Assembly: GCA_947384645.1 (NCBI GenBank)
Contig: CANDHX010000098.1
Location: 1 to 5,166 of the forward strand
DNA from: an uncultured Mycoplasmatota bacterium
GTDB lineage: Bacteria; Bacillota_I; Bacilli_A; RF39; UBA660
DNA: 5,166 nt
Direction of reading: 5' to 3'
Both the position numbers and the translations under genes were made by a program. Shown here one piece after another: positions 1 to 4,557 of the stretch; positions within the stretch are counted from its first letter, which is position 1, and the number at the start of each line of letters is the position of its first letter. The notes under the pieces were generated by a model, which was not told the DNA's origin, did no database searches, and was given only the letters and a program-made list of their open reading frames with translations.

Positions 1-809
1 AAACCGTGTCTCGACTCGATTCTCTCGATTAAGTGGTTCTTCCCTTCGTCGCTCGAATTGTAGACTAAATCGATACAAGCTTGGTCTAAAGCAACGGGGT
101 CAGTTGAAGCAAGTATTCCTATATCGCTCATGCATGGATCTTCTGCTACAGCGCAACAATCGCAGTCGACACTCATATTAGACATTACATTGATGAAAAC
201 AATTTTATCCCTATATAAATCGGTTATCGTTTTAGCAGCATCAGCCATCGACTTTAAAAACAAATCGACATCTACATTGAACATATCATCAAAGCTAGCG
301 TTTTCTTTGCCACCTGTATGGATATATCTTTTGCCTTCACTTGATGCAAGACCTATAGAAATGTTTTTTAAAGCTCCACCATAGCCTCCCATAGGATGAC
401 CTTTGAAGTGAGAAAGCACCAAAAGTGCATCGTAATTTTTCATATTGGCACCGACTATATTTTTCTTTATGACTTCTCCATTTGGATTGAATAAAACATC
501 TTCTTTACTGGCATCTAAAATATCGACATCGAAATATTTACTCCACCCGTGTTTTTTCATCAGTTCTTGATGTTTCTTAGTTGTATTTCTTGCTCCTTCA
601 TAAGCAGTATTGCATTCGACTACCGTTCCACCTACATGGTCAATGATATCTTTCATAAACGTGGGTTTTAAATAGTTTTGATTGCCTTCCTCTCCAGAAT
701 GCAATTTGACGGCCACATTCCCTTCTAATTTAACTCCGACATTCTGATATATTTTGACTAAACTTTCGGGAGTTATCTCTCGTGTAAAAAATACTTTTTT
801 CTTATTCAT
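1..809 (-). CDS. DUF362 / COG2768 'Fe-S center' family protein, C-terminus off the window
   Basis: This is an open frame of 269 codons from ATG at 807-809 running off the left edge without a stop, so a short C-terminal part is missing. The start follows an AGG..TTAGGA-type Shine-Dalgarno. I recognise the DUF362/COG2768 family. Visible marks are the N-terminal KKVFFTREITPESL, VAVKLHSGEEGNQNYLKP at about 35-52, VVECNTAYEGARNTTKKH at about 67-84, LSHFKGHPMGGYGGALKNI at about 144-162, and a cysteine cluster C216-x-C218-C219-x6-C226 followed by MSDIGILASTDPVALDQAC. The cysteines could hold an iron-sulphur cluster; that is inference, and I see no complete CxxCxxC ferredoxin module. There is no signal peptide or membrane segment, so it is probably cytosolic. 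No precise reaction is known for the family. It lies 19 bases downstream of the CinA-like gene on the same strand, so the two are probably co-transcribed. Confidence 0.9.
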   Translation of the reverse strand, partial: MNKKKVFFTREITPESLVKIYQNVGVKLEGNVAVKLHSGEEGNQNYLKPTFMKDIIDHVGGTVVECNTAYEGARNTTKKHQELMKKHGWSKYFDVDILDASKEDVLFNPNGEVIKKNIVGANMKNYDALLVLSHFKGHPMGGYGGALKNISIGLASSEGKRYIHTGGKENASFDDMFNVDVDLFLKSMADAAKTITDLYRDKIVFINVMSNMSVDCDCCAVAEDPCMSDIGILASTDPVALDQACIDLVYNSSDEGKNHLIERIESRHG

Positions 810-828
810 AATTTCCTAACCTTTCTTA

Positions 829-1305
829 TTATTTACTATCTCTTAAAATATCGGCAAGTAACTTTTTAAAAATGTCGATTACCATCTCTTTATTTTCGCT
901 TCTACTATTTTTATTTACTTCGATAACTTTGTCATAATATATGTCAAAGTCTCTATCATAGATACTTAAGTAGACTATATTATCTTGTCCAAATTCGTTA
1001 TTTTTATCAACTCGATTTAACTTTCCAGTTACTCCTACACCTATGTTTGCCATTGCATATTCGGCAATCCGTTTACTCATCTCGTGTGCTGTATCCATAC
1101 TGTAAACGCTATACATATTTATTATATCTTCATTTACACCCATTTTAATTTTAAATTCATTAGAATAAGTTACAGCACTAAACTTTATGACATCACTTGC
1201 TCTTTCTACATTTGTTATAGCATTAGCTATGCCACCTCCCGTACACGATTCCATTGTGCTAATCGTTTTATTTTGCGATTTTAACAACTCTACTATATTT
1301 TCCAT
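829..1305 (-). CDS. stand-alone CinA C-terminal domain protein (PncC-like, divergent)
   Basis: This 158-residue protein consists only of the CinA C-terminal domain, the fold of nicotinamide-nucleotide amidohydrolase (PncC), which deamidates NMN to nicotinate mononucleotide in pyridine nucleotide recycling. Support comes from TMESCTGGGIA at 17-27 (family AESCTGGxIA), AVTYSNEFKIKMGV at 44-57, and GVGVTGK at 89-95. It departs from PncC in two places. The usual HGAVS is SVYS at 66-69, and the usual TGIAGPxGG is TGKLNRVD at 93-100. Activity on NMN is therefore uncertain, and it may belong to a sister subfamily. I chose ATG at 1303-1305 rather than an ATG 27 bases upstream because GGAGAG lies 8 bases before it, inside the longer reading. 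No membrane segment is seen. It sits between the tRNA-Val terminator and the DUF362 gene, and no promoter of its own is convincing. Confidence 0.85.
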   Translation of the reverse strand: MENIVELLKSQNKTISTMESCTGGGIANAITNVERASDVIKFSAVTYSNEFKIKMGVNEDIINMYSVYSMDTAHEMSKRIAEYAMANIGVGVTGKLNRVDKNNEFGQDNIVYLSIYDRDFDIYYDKVIEVNKNSRSENKEMVIDIFKKLLADILRDSK

Positions 1306-1313
1306 AGAAACTT

Positions 1314-1319
1314 CTCTCC
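1314..1319 (-). promoter_or_regulatory. ribosome binding site of the CinA-like gene
   Basis: Minus-strand GGAGAG stands 8 bases upstream of the ATG at 1303-1305. It decides the start. The alternative in-frame ATG at 1330-1332 would translate through this site and has no comparable Shine-Dalgarno of its own. Confidence 0.75.
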
Positions 1320-1333
1320 AGATTTTATACAAT

Positions 1334-1353
1334 AAAACCCCATATGGGGCTTT
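1334..1353 (-). terminator. intrinsic terminator of tRNA-Val
   Basis: Minus-strand RNA reads AAAGCCCC-AUAU-GGGGUUUU then AUUG, an 8-pair stem (one G-U) with a tetraloop and a short U tract. It begins 12 bases after the encoded CCA of the tRNA. The inverted repeat is symmetrical, but the tRNA supplies the transcript on the minus strand. The CinA-like gene starts only 28 bases beyond it, so some read-through seems needed to express that gene. Confidence 0.75.
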
Positions 1354-1365
1354 GGAAAAACAAAA

Positions 1366-1442
1366 TGGTGAGTGATATAGGACTTGAACCTACGACCTCC
1401 ACGATGTCAACGTGGCGCTCTAACCAGCTGAGCTAACCACTC
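1366..1442 (-). tRNA. tRNA-Val (anticodon GAC)
   Basis: This is a 77-base gene including encoded CCA (complement at 1366-1368). The acceptor arm GAGUGGU pairs with AUCACUC with one G-U. The D arm is GCUC..GAGC with an AGCUGGUUA loop. The anticodon arm CCACG/CGUGG holds loop UUGACAU, with the anticodon GAC at 1406-1408 on the plus axis. The variable loop is AGGUC. The T arm GUAGG/CCUAU holds loop UUCAAGU, and the discriminator is A. GAC reads valine codons GUC and GUU. All arms close without a mismatch other than G-U. A tRNA-Asp(GTC) reading is excluded, because the loop reads UUGACAU and not CUGUCAC. Confidence 0.97.
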
Positions 1443-1457
1443 ACAAGTTATAATAAT

Positions 1458-1486
1458 ATTTTATATTTTTTTTCATCTCTTGTCCA
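1458..1486 (-). promoter_or_regulatory. promoter of tRNA-Val
   Basis: On the minus strand a TGGACA -35 (1481-1486) is followed by a 17-base A-rich spacer and a TAAAAT -10 (1458-1463). Each box is one base from consensus. Transcription would start near 1451, about 8 bases before the mature tRNA 5' end. This is also the only strong promoter upstream of the CinA-like and DUF362 genes. Confidence 0.7.
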
Positions 1487-1516
1487 GTCTTTTTTATTTG
1501 AGTTTAGGTATTTCAT

Positions 1517-1547
1517 AAAAAAAACCTGTCGCTTATCCTCTCACAGG
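1517..1547 (-). terminator. intrinsic terminator overlapping the CDF stop codon
   Basis: In minus-strand RNA, CCUGU (1543-1547) pairs with ACAGG (1525-1529), extendable outward by G-U/A-U/G-U, followed directly by eight U (1517-1524). The upstream arm lies inside the coding sequence, and the stop codon at 1533-1535 sits in the 13-base loop. A terminating ribosome would cover part of the hairpin. The core stem is only 5 pairs and the loop is large, so efficiency may be moderate. Confidence 0.6.
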
Positions 1548-2387
1548 CTCCATATCGATAAATCTTATATCTTTATTTAAAGATTTTAGTCTTCTTTTGA
1601 CTTTTTTTTCTATGTTCAAATACTTTCTAATCGTTATATTTTCATTTACTTTAACTTGAAGAAAGACACTATAGTAAGTTGACATATTTATAATCCGTAC
1701 TCCTTTAACTTCTAAGCCTTTTATGTCTTTTAATTCAAAGACTATATCTTCCCTGATTTCATTATTTTCTATATCGTTAGTTAATAGTCCTCTTATATTA
1801 GAAACGACCATTTTAATAGAAATATAGAATACATAAATCGCTATTCCTAAACACCCCATTTTATCGAGACTCACACTTTTAGGGATAAATTCGTAAAAAA
1901 AGGAGGCTATCATTATGATGAATACTACACATGTAGATATAAAATCAGCACGAGATTCTTTAAAAGCTTCTATCATCAATTCGCTTTTGTATTTTTTGCC
2001 GAAGTATTGAAGTATTATCAAAACGACAGATTTTAAAATCATAATTATGAGTAATATAAATACCAAATCGATATTTGGAACGAACTCTCCTTCAAAAAAG
2101 AAAAATTGATACAATACAAATATTCCTATCAAGAAAAGCAAAAAACCTGTAAAAAGATTGGCTATGTAATAAACTTGCCCATAACCAAAAGGATATGTTT
2201 TGTTAGACCTCCGTTTTCCTATTTTATTGGCAATCAAACTTGTGATATCGGTAACAAAATCGATAAACGATTGTATCGAGTCGGCAATTAAAGTCGAAAA
2301 TGAAAAAACGATGCCAGATATCAATTTTAATATTGCTACCAATAGATTAAATATCGTTGTAATTGCTATTATTCTATTTTCTTTCAT
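1533..2387 (-). CDS. cation diffusion facilitator (CDF) family transporter lacking all histidines
   Basis: This 284-residue inner-membrane protein is the usual size for a bacterial CDF exporter, which moves divalent metal out of the cell in exchange for protons. Six hydrophobic segments lie near 7-29, 31-53, 73-95, 107-128, 148-167 and 177-196, followed by a cytosolic C-terminal domain from about 205. CDF landmarks are LIADSIQSFIDFVTD at 33-47 in TM2, YPFGYGQ at 65-71 (family HPFGHGK), ESRADFIST at 144-152 in TM5 and the IDMEP end at 277-281. The protein contains no histidine. The normal ligand positions read Q39/D43 in TM2 and E144/D148 in TM5, both loop histidines are tyrosine, and the terminal IHxEP is IDMEP. 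Metal specificity therefore cannot be read, and a hard metal such as Mn, Fe or Mg is more likely than Zn. The start ATG at 2385-2387 follows GAGGG about 6 bases upstream. Confidence 0.88.
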   Translation of the reverse strand: MKENRIIAITTIFNLLVAILKLISGIVFSFSTLIADSIQSFIDFVTDITSLIANKIGKRRSNKTYPFGYGQVYYIANLFTGFLLFLIGIFVLYQFFFFEGEFVPNIDLVFILLIIMILKSVVLIILQYFGKKYKSELMIEAFKESRADFISTCVVFIIMIASFFYEFIPKSVSLDKMGCLGIAIYVFYISIKMVVSNIRGLLTNDIENNEIREDIVFELKDIKGLEVKGVRIINMSTYYSVFLQVKVNENITIRKYLNIEKKVKRRLKSLNKDIRFIDMEPVRG

Positions 2388-2606
2388 TTTCTACCCTCTT
2401 TTTCTATTACAACCTTTTTTAAATATTTGTATCGATGAATAGTTTAATTTTTATTTTAACTCCTAACAGATAAAAAATAAAAAAATTAGGATATAATTCA
2501 AAGTTAGTTTTTTAATGCCATATTTAGAGTTAACTTAAATAACATTTAGATTCTCTAAATAGTCTGGTGATTGTTGCTCGCATATTCATTATATTACAAT
2601 TTTCTC
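2388..2606. other. AT-rich leader region upstream of the CDF gene, no gene seen
   Basis: I find no coding sequence I believe here. The stretch holds the CDF ribosome binding site, a TCCTAA..TTAGGA inverted repeat (2460-2466 and 2486-2491 region, with an A-rich interval between the arms), and a set of competing repeats at 2522-2560. A minus-strand TATAAT at 2588-2593 could be a -10 box for the CDF gene with a leader of about 190 bases, but there is no matching -35. I see no known metal-riboswitch signature such as the yybP-ykoY core. Confidence 0.4.
2522..2560 (-). repeat. competing inverted repeats in the CDF leader
   Basis: On the plus axis CTCTAAAT (2553-2560) can pair with ATTTAGAG (2522-2529, 8 perfect pairs, distant), while its inner TCTAAAT (2554-2560) can pair with ATTTAGA (2544-2550, 7 perfect pairs, 3-base loop). 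One arm thus has two mutually exclusive partners, as in attenuators and riboswitches. The region is very AT-rich and chance is a serious alternative. Confidence 0.4.
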
Positions 2607-2641
2607 AAAAATAAAAGACTGTTATTCTTTGTCAACAGCCT
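2607..2641 (-). terminator. intrinsic terminator downstream of the kinase gene
   Basis: Minus-strand RNA forms AGGCUGUU (2634-2641), a 10-base loop, and AACAGUCU (2616-2623), then UUUAUUUUUG. All eight pairs form on the minus strand with one G-U. On the plus strand the same position is an A-C mismatch and there is no U tract, so the direction is clear. It ends either the kinase mRNA or a separate small RNA. Confidence 0.8.
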
Positions 2642-2788
2642 GAGTCCATAATAACAAGTATTATGAACTTTTTCTATCTAATCGAACTATCCTAGTGTTC
2701 GGGTAATTCCAACAATGGAGCGAATGGCGTAGATATCTACAACTTTTTTCGCTTCTTAACGATTTGATATATATAATATCAATCACTA
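2607..2788 (-). ncRNA. candidate structured RNA, or highly structured 3' UTR of the kinase gene
   Basis: Consecutive helices fill this stretch. They are the terminator hairpin (2616-2641); a 10-pair hairpin 2644-2653/2659-2668 with a 5-base loop; CGAAC/GUUCG 2683-2687/2697-2701; a small UCCA/UGGA 2708-2711/2716-2719; AGCGAA/UUCGCU 2719-2724/2748-2753 enclosing the 12-base palindrome GTAGATATCTAC (2729-2740); and a 9-pair stem with one bulge, 2761-2770/2776-2784. Some neighbours compete for the same bases. In two helices the only irregular position is G-U on the minus strand but A-C on the plus strand, so the minus-strand RNA is the one that folds. I could not match it to a named RNA family. 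It could also be a remnant mobile-element end. The boundaries are estimates. Confidence 0.45.
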
Positions 2789-2793
2789 GTAAT

Positions 2794-2802
2794 ATTTTAA
2801 CA
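2794..2802 (-). promoter_or_regulatory. possible extended -10 element for the structured RNA
   Basis: Minus-strand TGTTAAAAT matches the extended -10 pattern TGnTATAAT with one mismatch, and transcription would begin near 2787. There is no recognisable -35 at the proper distance. The site lies in the 3' region just after the kinase stop codon. Without it the structured segment would be transcribed only as the tail of the kinase mRNA. Confidence 0.3.
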
Positions 2803-2840
2803 CAAAAACTAATAAATTTCGATATTTTTTGTAAGTTTCC

Positions 2841-4394
2841 TTAAAAAGTCTGAACAACAAAAGTTTCATCTGTTTGTAAATCATAAAATTCATAACCATT
2901 TATCGTTACTTCAAAAATTTCATTCTCATAATTTAATGATTTTATTAAATTATTATCTATTAAATCTTGTAAAGATTTTTTCCAATATGCTCGTTCTTTA
3001 GCAGTATATTCTCCTAAAGAAATGTTAAAATTTCCACCGCTAGTTTGTAAAATTTCTCCAGCTAAAGTCTTCAAATAATATAATTGATTATTACCATCAT
3101 CTTCAACCATAGCTTTTAATATTGTAAAAGCTCGATCATCTATATTTAATCCATTATTATTTTTTATTTTATCTACTTTAAAATGCCTTTTATTTTTTTG
3201 ATTATTAGTTGCTGTGATTTCTATATTATTATCACTAATTAATTTGATTTCTTGTATTATTTCATCAACATTGTTATATCTCTTATCAATTTCTCTTGTT
3301 ATACATTTATTAACAACCTTGGCAATTTTGCTATTATCAATTTTTAAATTAGTCTTGCCTGTAAAAATAAACCATAAAACTACACCTATAGCATATATTT
3401 CGTTTTTTATATTATAATCTTTAAAACTAGTTAAAGTATCATCAATTATTGTGCCTCGAATTTCTGAATCTGTTCTAGTTAATTCCAAATTTAAATCTTT
3501 AAGTAGTCCAAAATCAGATATTTTAACAATAACGAAATTATCATCAAATTCTTTGATAAGAATATTATTAAAACTAATGTCCCTATGATACAAATCTTTA
3601 CTATGTAAATATTTTAAACCTTTTAAAAATTGAAGTGCAATATTTTTTCTATAATGAAAAGTCATAAAATCTTTGTTATTATTAGATACTATATAATCTT
3701 TTAAAGTATAATCACAGTATTCCATAATGTAACTATTTTCTTCATCGTTAAAGGAATATGCTTTTAAAATATATGGATTTGAAATTAAATTCATTTTTTC
3801 AAATTCTAATTTGAATCTTTGAAGTTCTTTTCCTTCTATATCTTTTTTTAACTTTTTCATGGCAAATTTTTTATTTGTTAGTGGTTCATTAAATACATAA
3901 ACATTAGCATAAGCACCATTTCCTTTTAGTTTTAGTTTAACTTTTTCTAGAAATTTTTGTTTATTTATTATTAAACTTTCATTAATTTTAAAAATTGGCT
4001 CATATCTTTTTAGAGTGATTTTTTTATATTCTTTCGGAATTTCACTTCCTCCAGAGGTACTTAAAAAAGTGTAACAATAATCAATACATTTTTTATAATC
4101 TTCATCGAGAGAAAATGAATAGTTAGTATTTTTTAATGTTGCTTGTAATTCATTTATATGCTCAATTATATAAATTAATTTTCTACTTTCATTTGCAGTA
4201 TAATGCCCATTACTTACACGATCGTTCATATATCTTAATAATTCATCAAGTTCCTGATGAAAATAAATAAAATAAGGTTTAATTTTATTATCATAATCAT
4301 TATATATGTCAATATATTGTTGTTTTGCTTTGAAATCTATATTGTTAAAATGAATAAAATTATTAAGAATGTTATTTAATTTTTCATCATCCAT
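2841..4394 (-). CDS. Ser/Thr protein kinase-like protein with C-terminal winged-helix-like domain
   Basis: This is a 517-residue protein. Residues 1-125 are charged and helical with no family I recognise. Residues about 145-385 are a protein kinase domain: glycine loop GNGAYANV at 158-165, catalytic lysine K180 in FAMKK, likely helix-C glutamate E197, HRDISFNN at 270-277 with D272 and N277, DFG at 294-296, and NEIYAIG at 331-337 in place of DIYSLG. The APE motif is missing: after GT (314-315) the chain reads IIDDTLTSFKDYN. After a basic linker (394-410), residues about 418-505 resemble the small winged-helix domains found at the ends of many bacterial defence proteins (AYWKKSLQDLIDNNLI..EIFEVTINGYEF). 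Catalytic residues are present, so it is probably active and cytosolic. I chose ATG at 4392-4394, which follows AAAGGAG, over an in-frame ATG 69 bases upstream lying on the promoter. It is divergent from the adenine methylase gene and equally CpG-poor. A role in phage defence or in control of the methylase is inference. Confidence 0.85.
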   Translation of the reverse strand: MDDEKLNNILNNFIHFNNIDFKAKQQYIDIYNDYDNKIKPYFIYFHQELDELLRYMNDRVSNGHYTANESRKLIYIIEHINELQATLKNTNYSFSLDEDYKKCIDYCYTFLSTSGGSEIPKEYKKITLKRYEPIFKINESLIINKQKFLEKVKLKLKGNGAYANVYVFNEPLTNKKFAMKKLKKDIEGKELQRFKLEFEKMNLISNPYILKAYSFNDEENSYIMEYCDYTLKDYIVSNNNKDFMTFHYRKNIALQFLKGLKYLHSKDLYHRDISFNNILIKEFDDNFVIVKISDFGLLKDLNLELTRTDSEIRGTIIDDTLTSFKDYNIKNEIYAIGVVLWFIFTGKTNLKIDNSKIAKVVNKCITREIDKRYNNVDEIIQEIKLISDNNIEITATNNQKNKRHFKVDKIKNNNGLNIDDRAFTILKAMVEDDGNNQLYYLKTLAGEILQTSGGNFNISLGEYTAKERAYWKKSLQDLIDNNLIKSLNYENEIFEVTINGYEFYDLQTDETFVVQTF

Positions 4395-4403
4395 AAAAAA
4401 ATT

Positions 4404-4410
4404 CTCCTTT
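4404..4410 (-). promoter_or_regulatory. ribosome binding site of the kinase gene
   Basis: Minus-strand AAAGGAG is followed by 9 bases (AATTTTTTT) and the ATG at 4392-4394. It fixes the start of the kinase. The longer reading from 4463 starts inside the -35 region and has no Shine-Dalgarno. Confidence 0.8.
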
Positions 4411-4428
4411 CTAGAATGTATAGATAAT

Positions 4429-4463
4429 ATTGTAACATACCTTTTTGCATTCACCAATGTCAA
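4429..4463 (-). promoter_or_regulatory. promoter of the kinase gene
   Basis: On the minus strand an extended -10 TGTTACAAT (TACAAT at 4429-4434) stands 17 bases from TTGGTG (4452-4457). A perfect TTGACA (4458-4463) lies one hexamer further out, 18 bases from a weaker TATGTT. The start point would be near 4422, giving a leader of about 28 bases containing the Shine-Dalgarno. Confidence 0.65.
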
Positions 4464-4500
4464 TTGCTAAAAATTAATTTTGTTTTTTGCTATTATAAGG

Positions 4501-4529
4501 TTAAAAAAAGTTCAAAATGATGTTATAAT
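4501..4529 (+). promoter_or_regulatory. promoter of the adenine methylase gene
   Basis: A perfect extended -10 TGTTATAAT (TATAAT at 4524-4529) has a TTAAAA -35 (4501-4506) at 17 bases. The start point would be near 4536, leaving a leader of about 22 bases with AGGAGGT at 4544-4550. The -10 hexamer forms the right arm of an inverted repeat ATTATAA (4492-4498) / TTATAAT (4523-4529), a possible operator. Confidence 0.7.
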
Positions 4530-4557
4530 TATTTATGAAATGTAGGAGGTATTGAAT

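Noticed and set aside
130..384. Open frame on the plus strand inside the DUF362 gene
   Set aside because: It is antisense to a well-supported coding sequence with recognisable family motifs, has no Shine-Dalgarno and has no recognisable protein features.
1084..1375. Two overlapping plus-strand open frames over the CinA-like gene
   Set aside because: Both are antisense shadows. The minus-strand frame carries the ESCTGG motif and a good ribosome binding site, and one shadow runs over the terminator into the tRNA gene.
2106..2442. Two plus-strand open frames over the start of the CDF gene
   Set aside because: They are antisense to transmembrane-coding sequence with intact CDF motifs, and they lack a ribosome binding site.
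2530..2589. Minus-strand 19-codon frame (MNMRATITRLFRESKCYLS)
   Set aside because: Its ATG overlaps the only -10-like box nearby and it has no Shine-Dalgarno, so it is unlikely to be translated. A leader peptide cannot be fully excluded.
2388..2606. Metal riboswitch (yybP-ykoY or similar) ahead of the CDF gene
   Set aside because: I could not find the conserved cores. Only AT-rich inverted repeats are present.
2729..2745. GTTGTAGAT on the minus strand, resembling the end of Cas12a CRISPR repeats
   Set aside because: It occurs once, without the rest of the repeat, without spacing and without cas genes. It is explained by the GTAGATATCTAC palindrome. No CRISPR array is present in the window.
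2607..2803. Retron, tracrRNA, 6S, SRP or IS605-type right-end identity for the structured segment
   Set aside because: There is no reverse transcriptase, Cas9 or TnpB gene in the window and no conserved core I can recognise. An IS200/IS605-type remnant remains possible but I cannot show it.
3214..3417. Plus-strand hydrophobic open frame inside the kinase gene
   Set aside because: It is antisense to the kinase domain. Its leucine/isoleucine richness is what AT-rich antisense sequence gives.
4395..4463. N-terminal extension of the kinase from the ATG at 4463
   Set aside because: It would be translated across the promoter -35 and -10 elements, has no Shine-Dalgarno, and reads through the strong AAAGGAG that serves the ATG at 4394.
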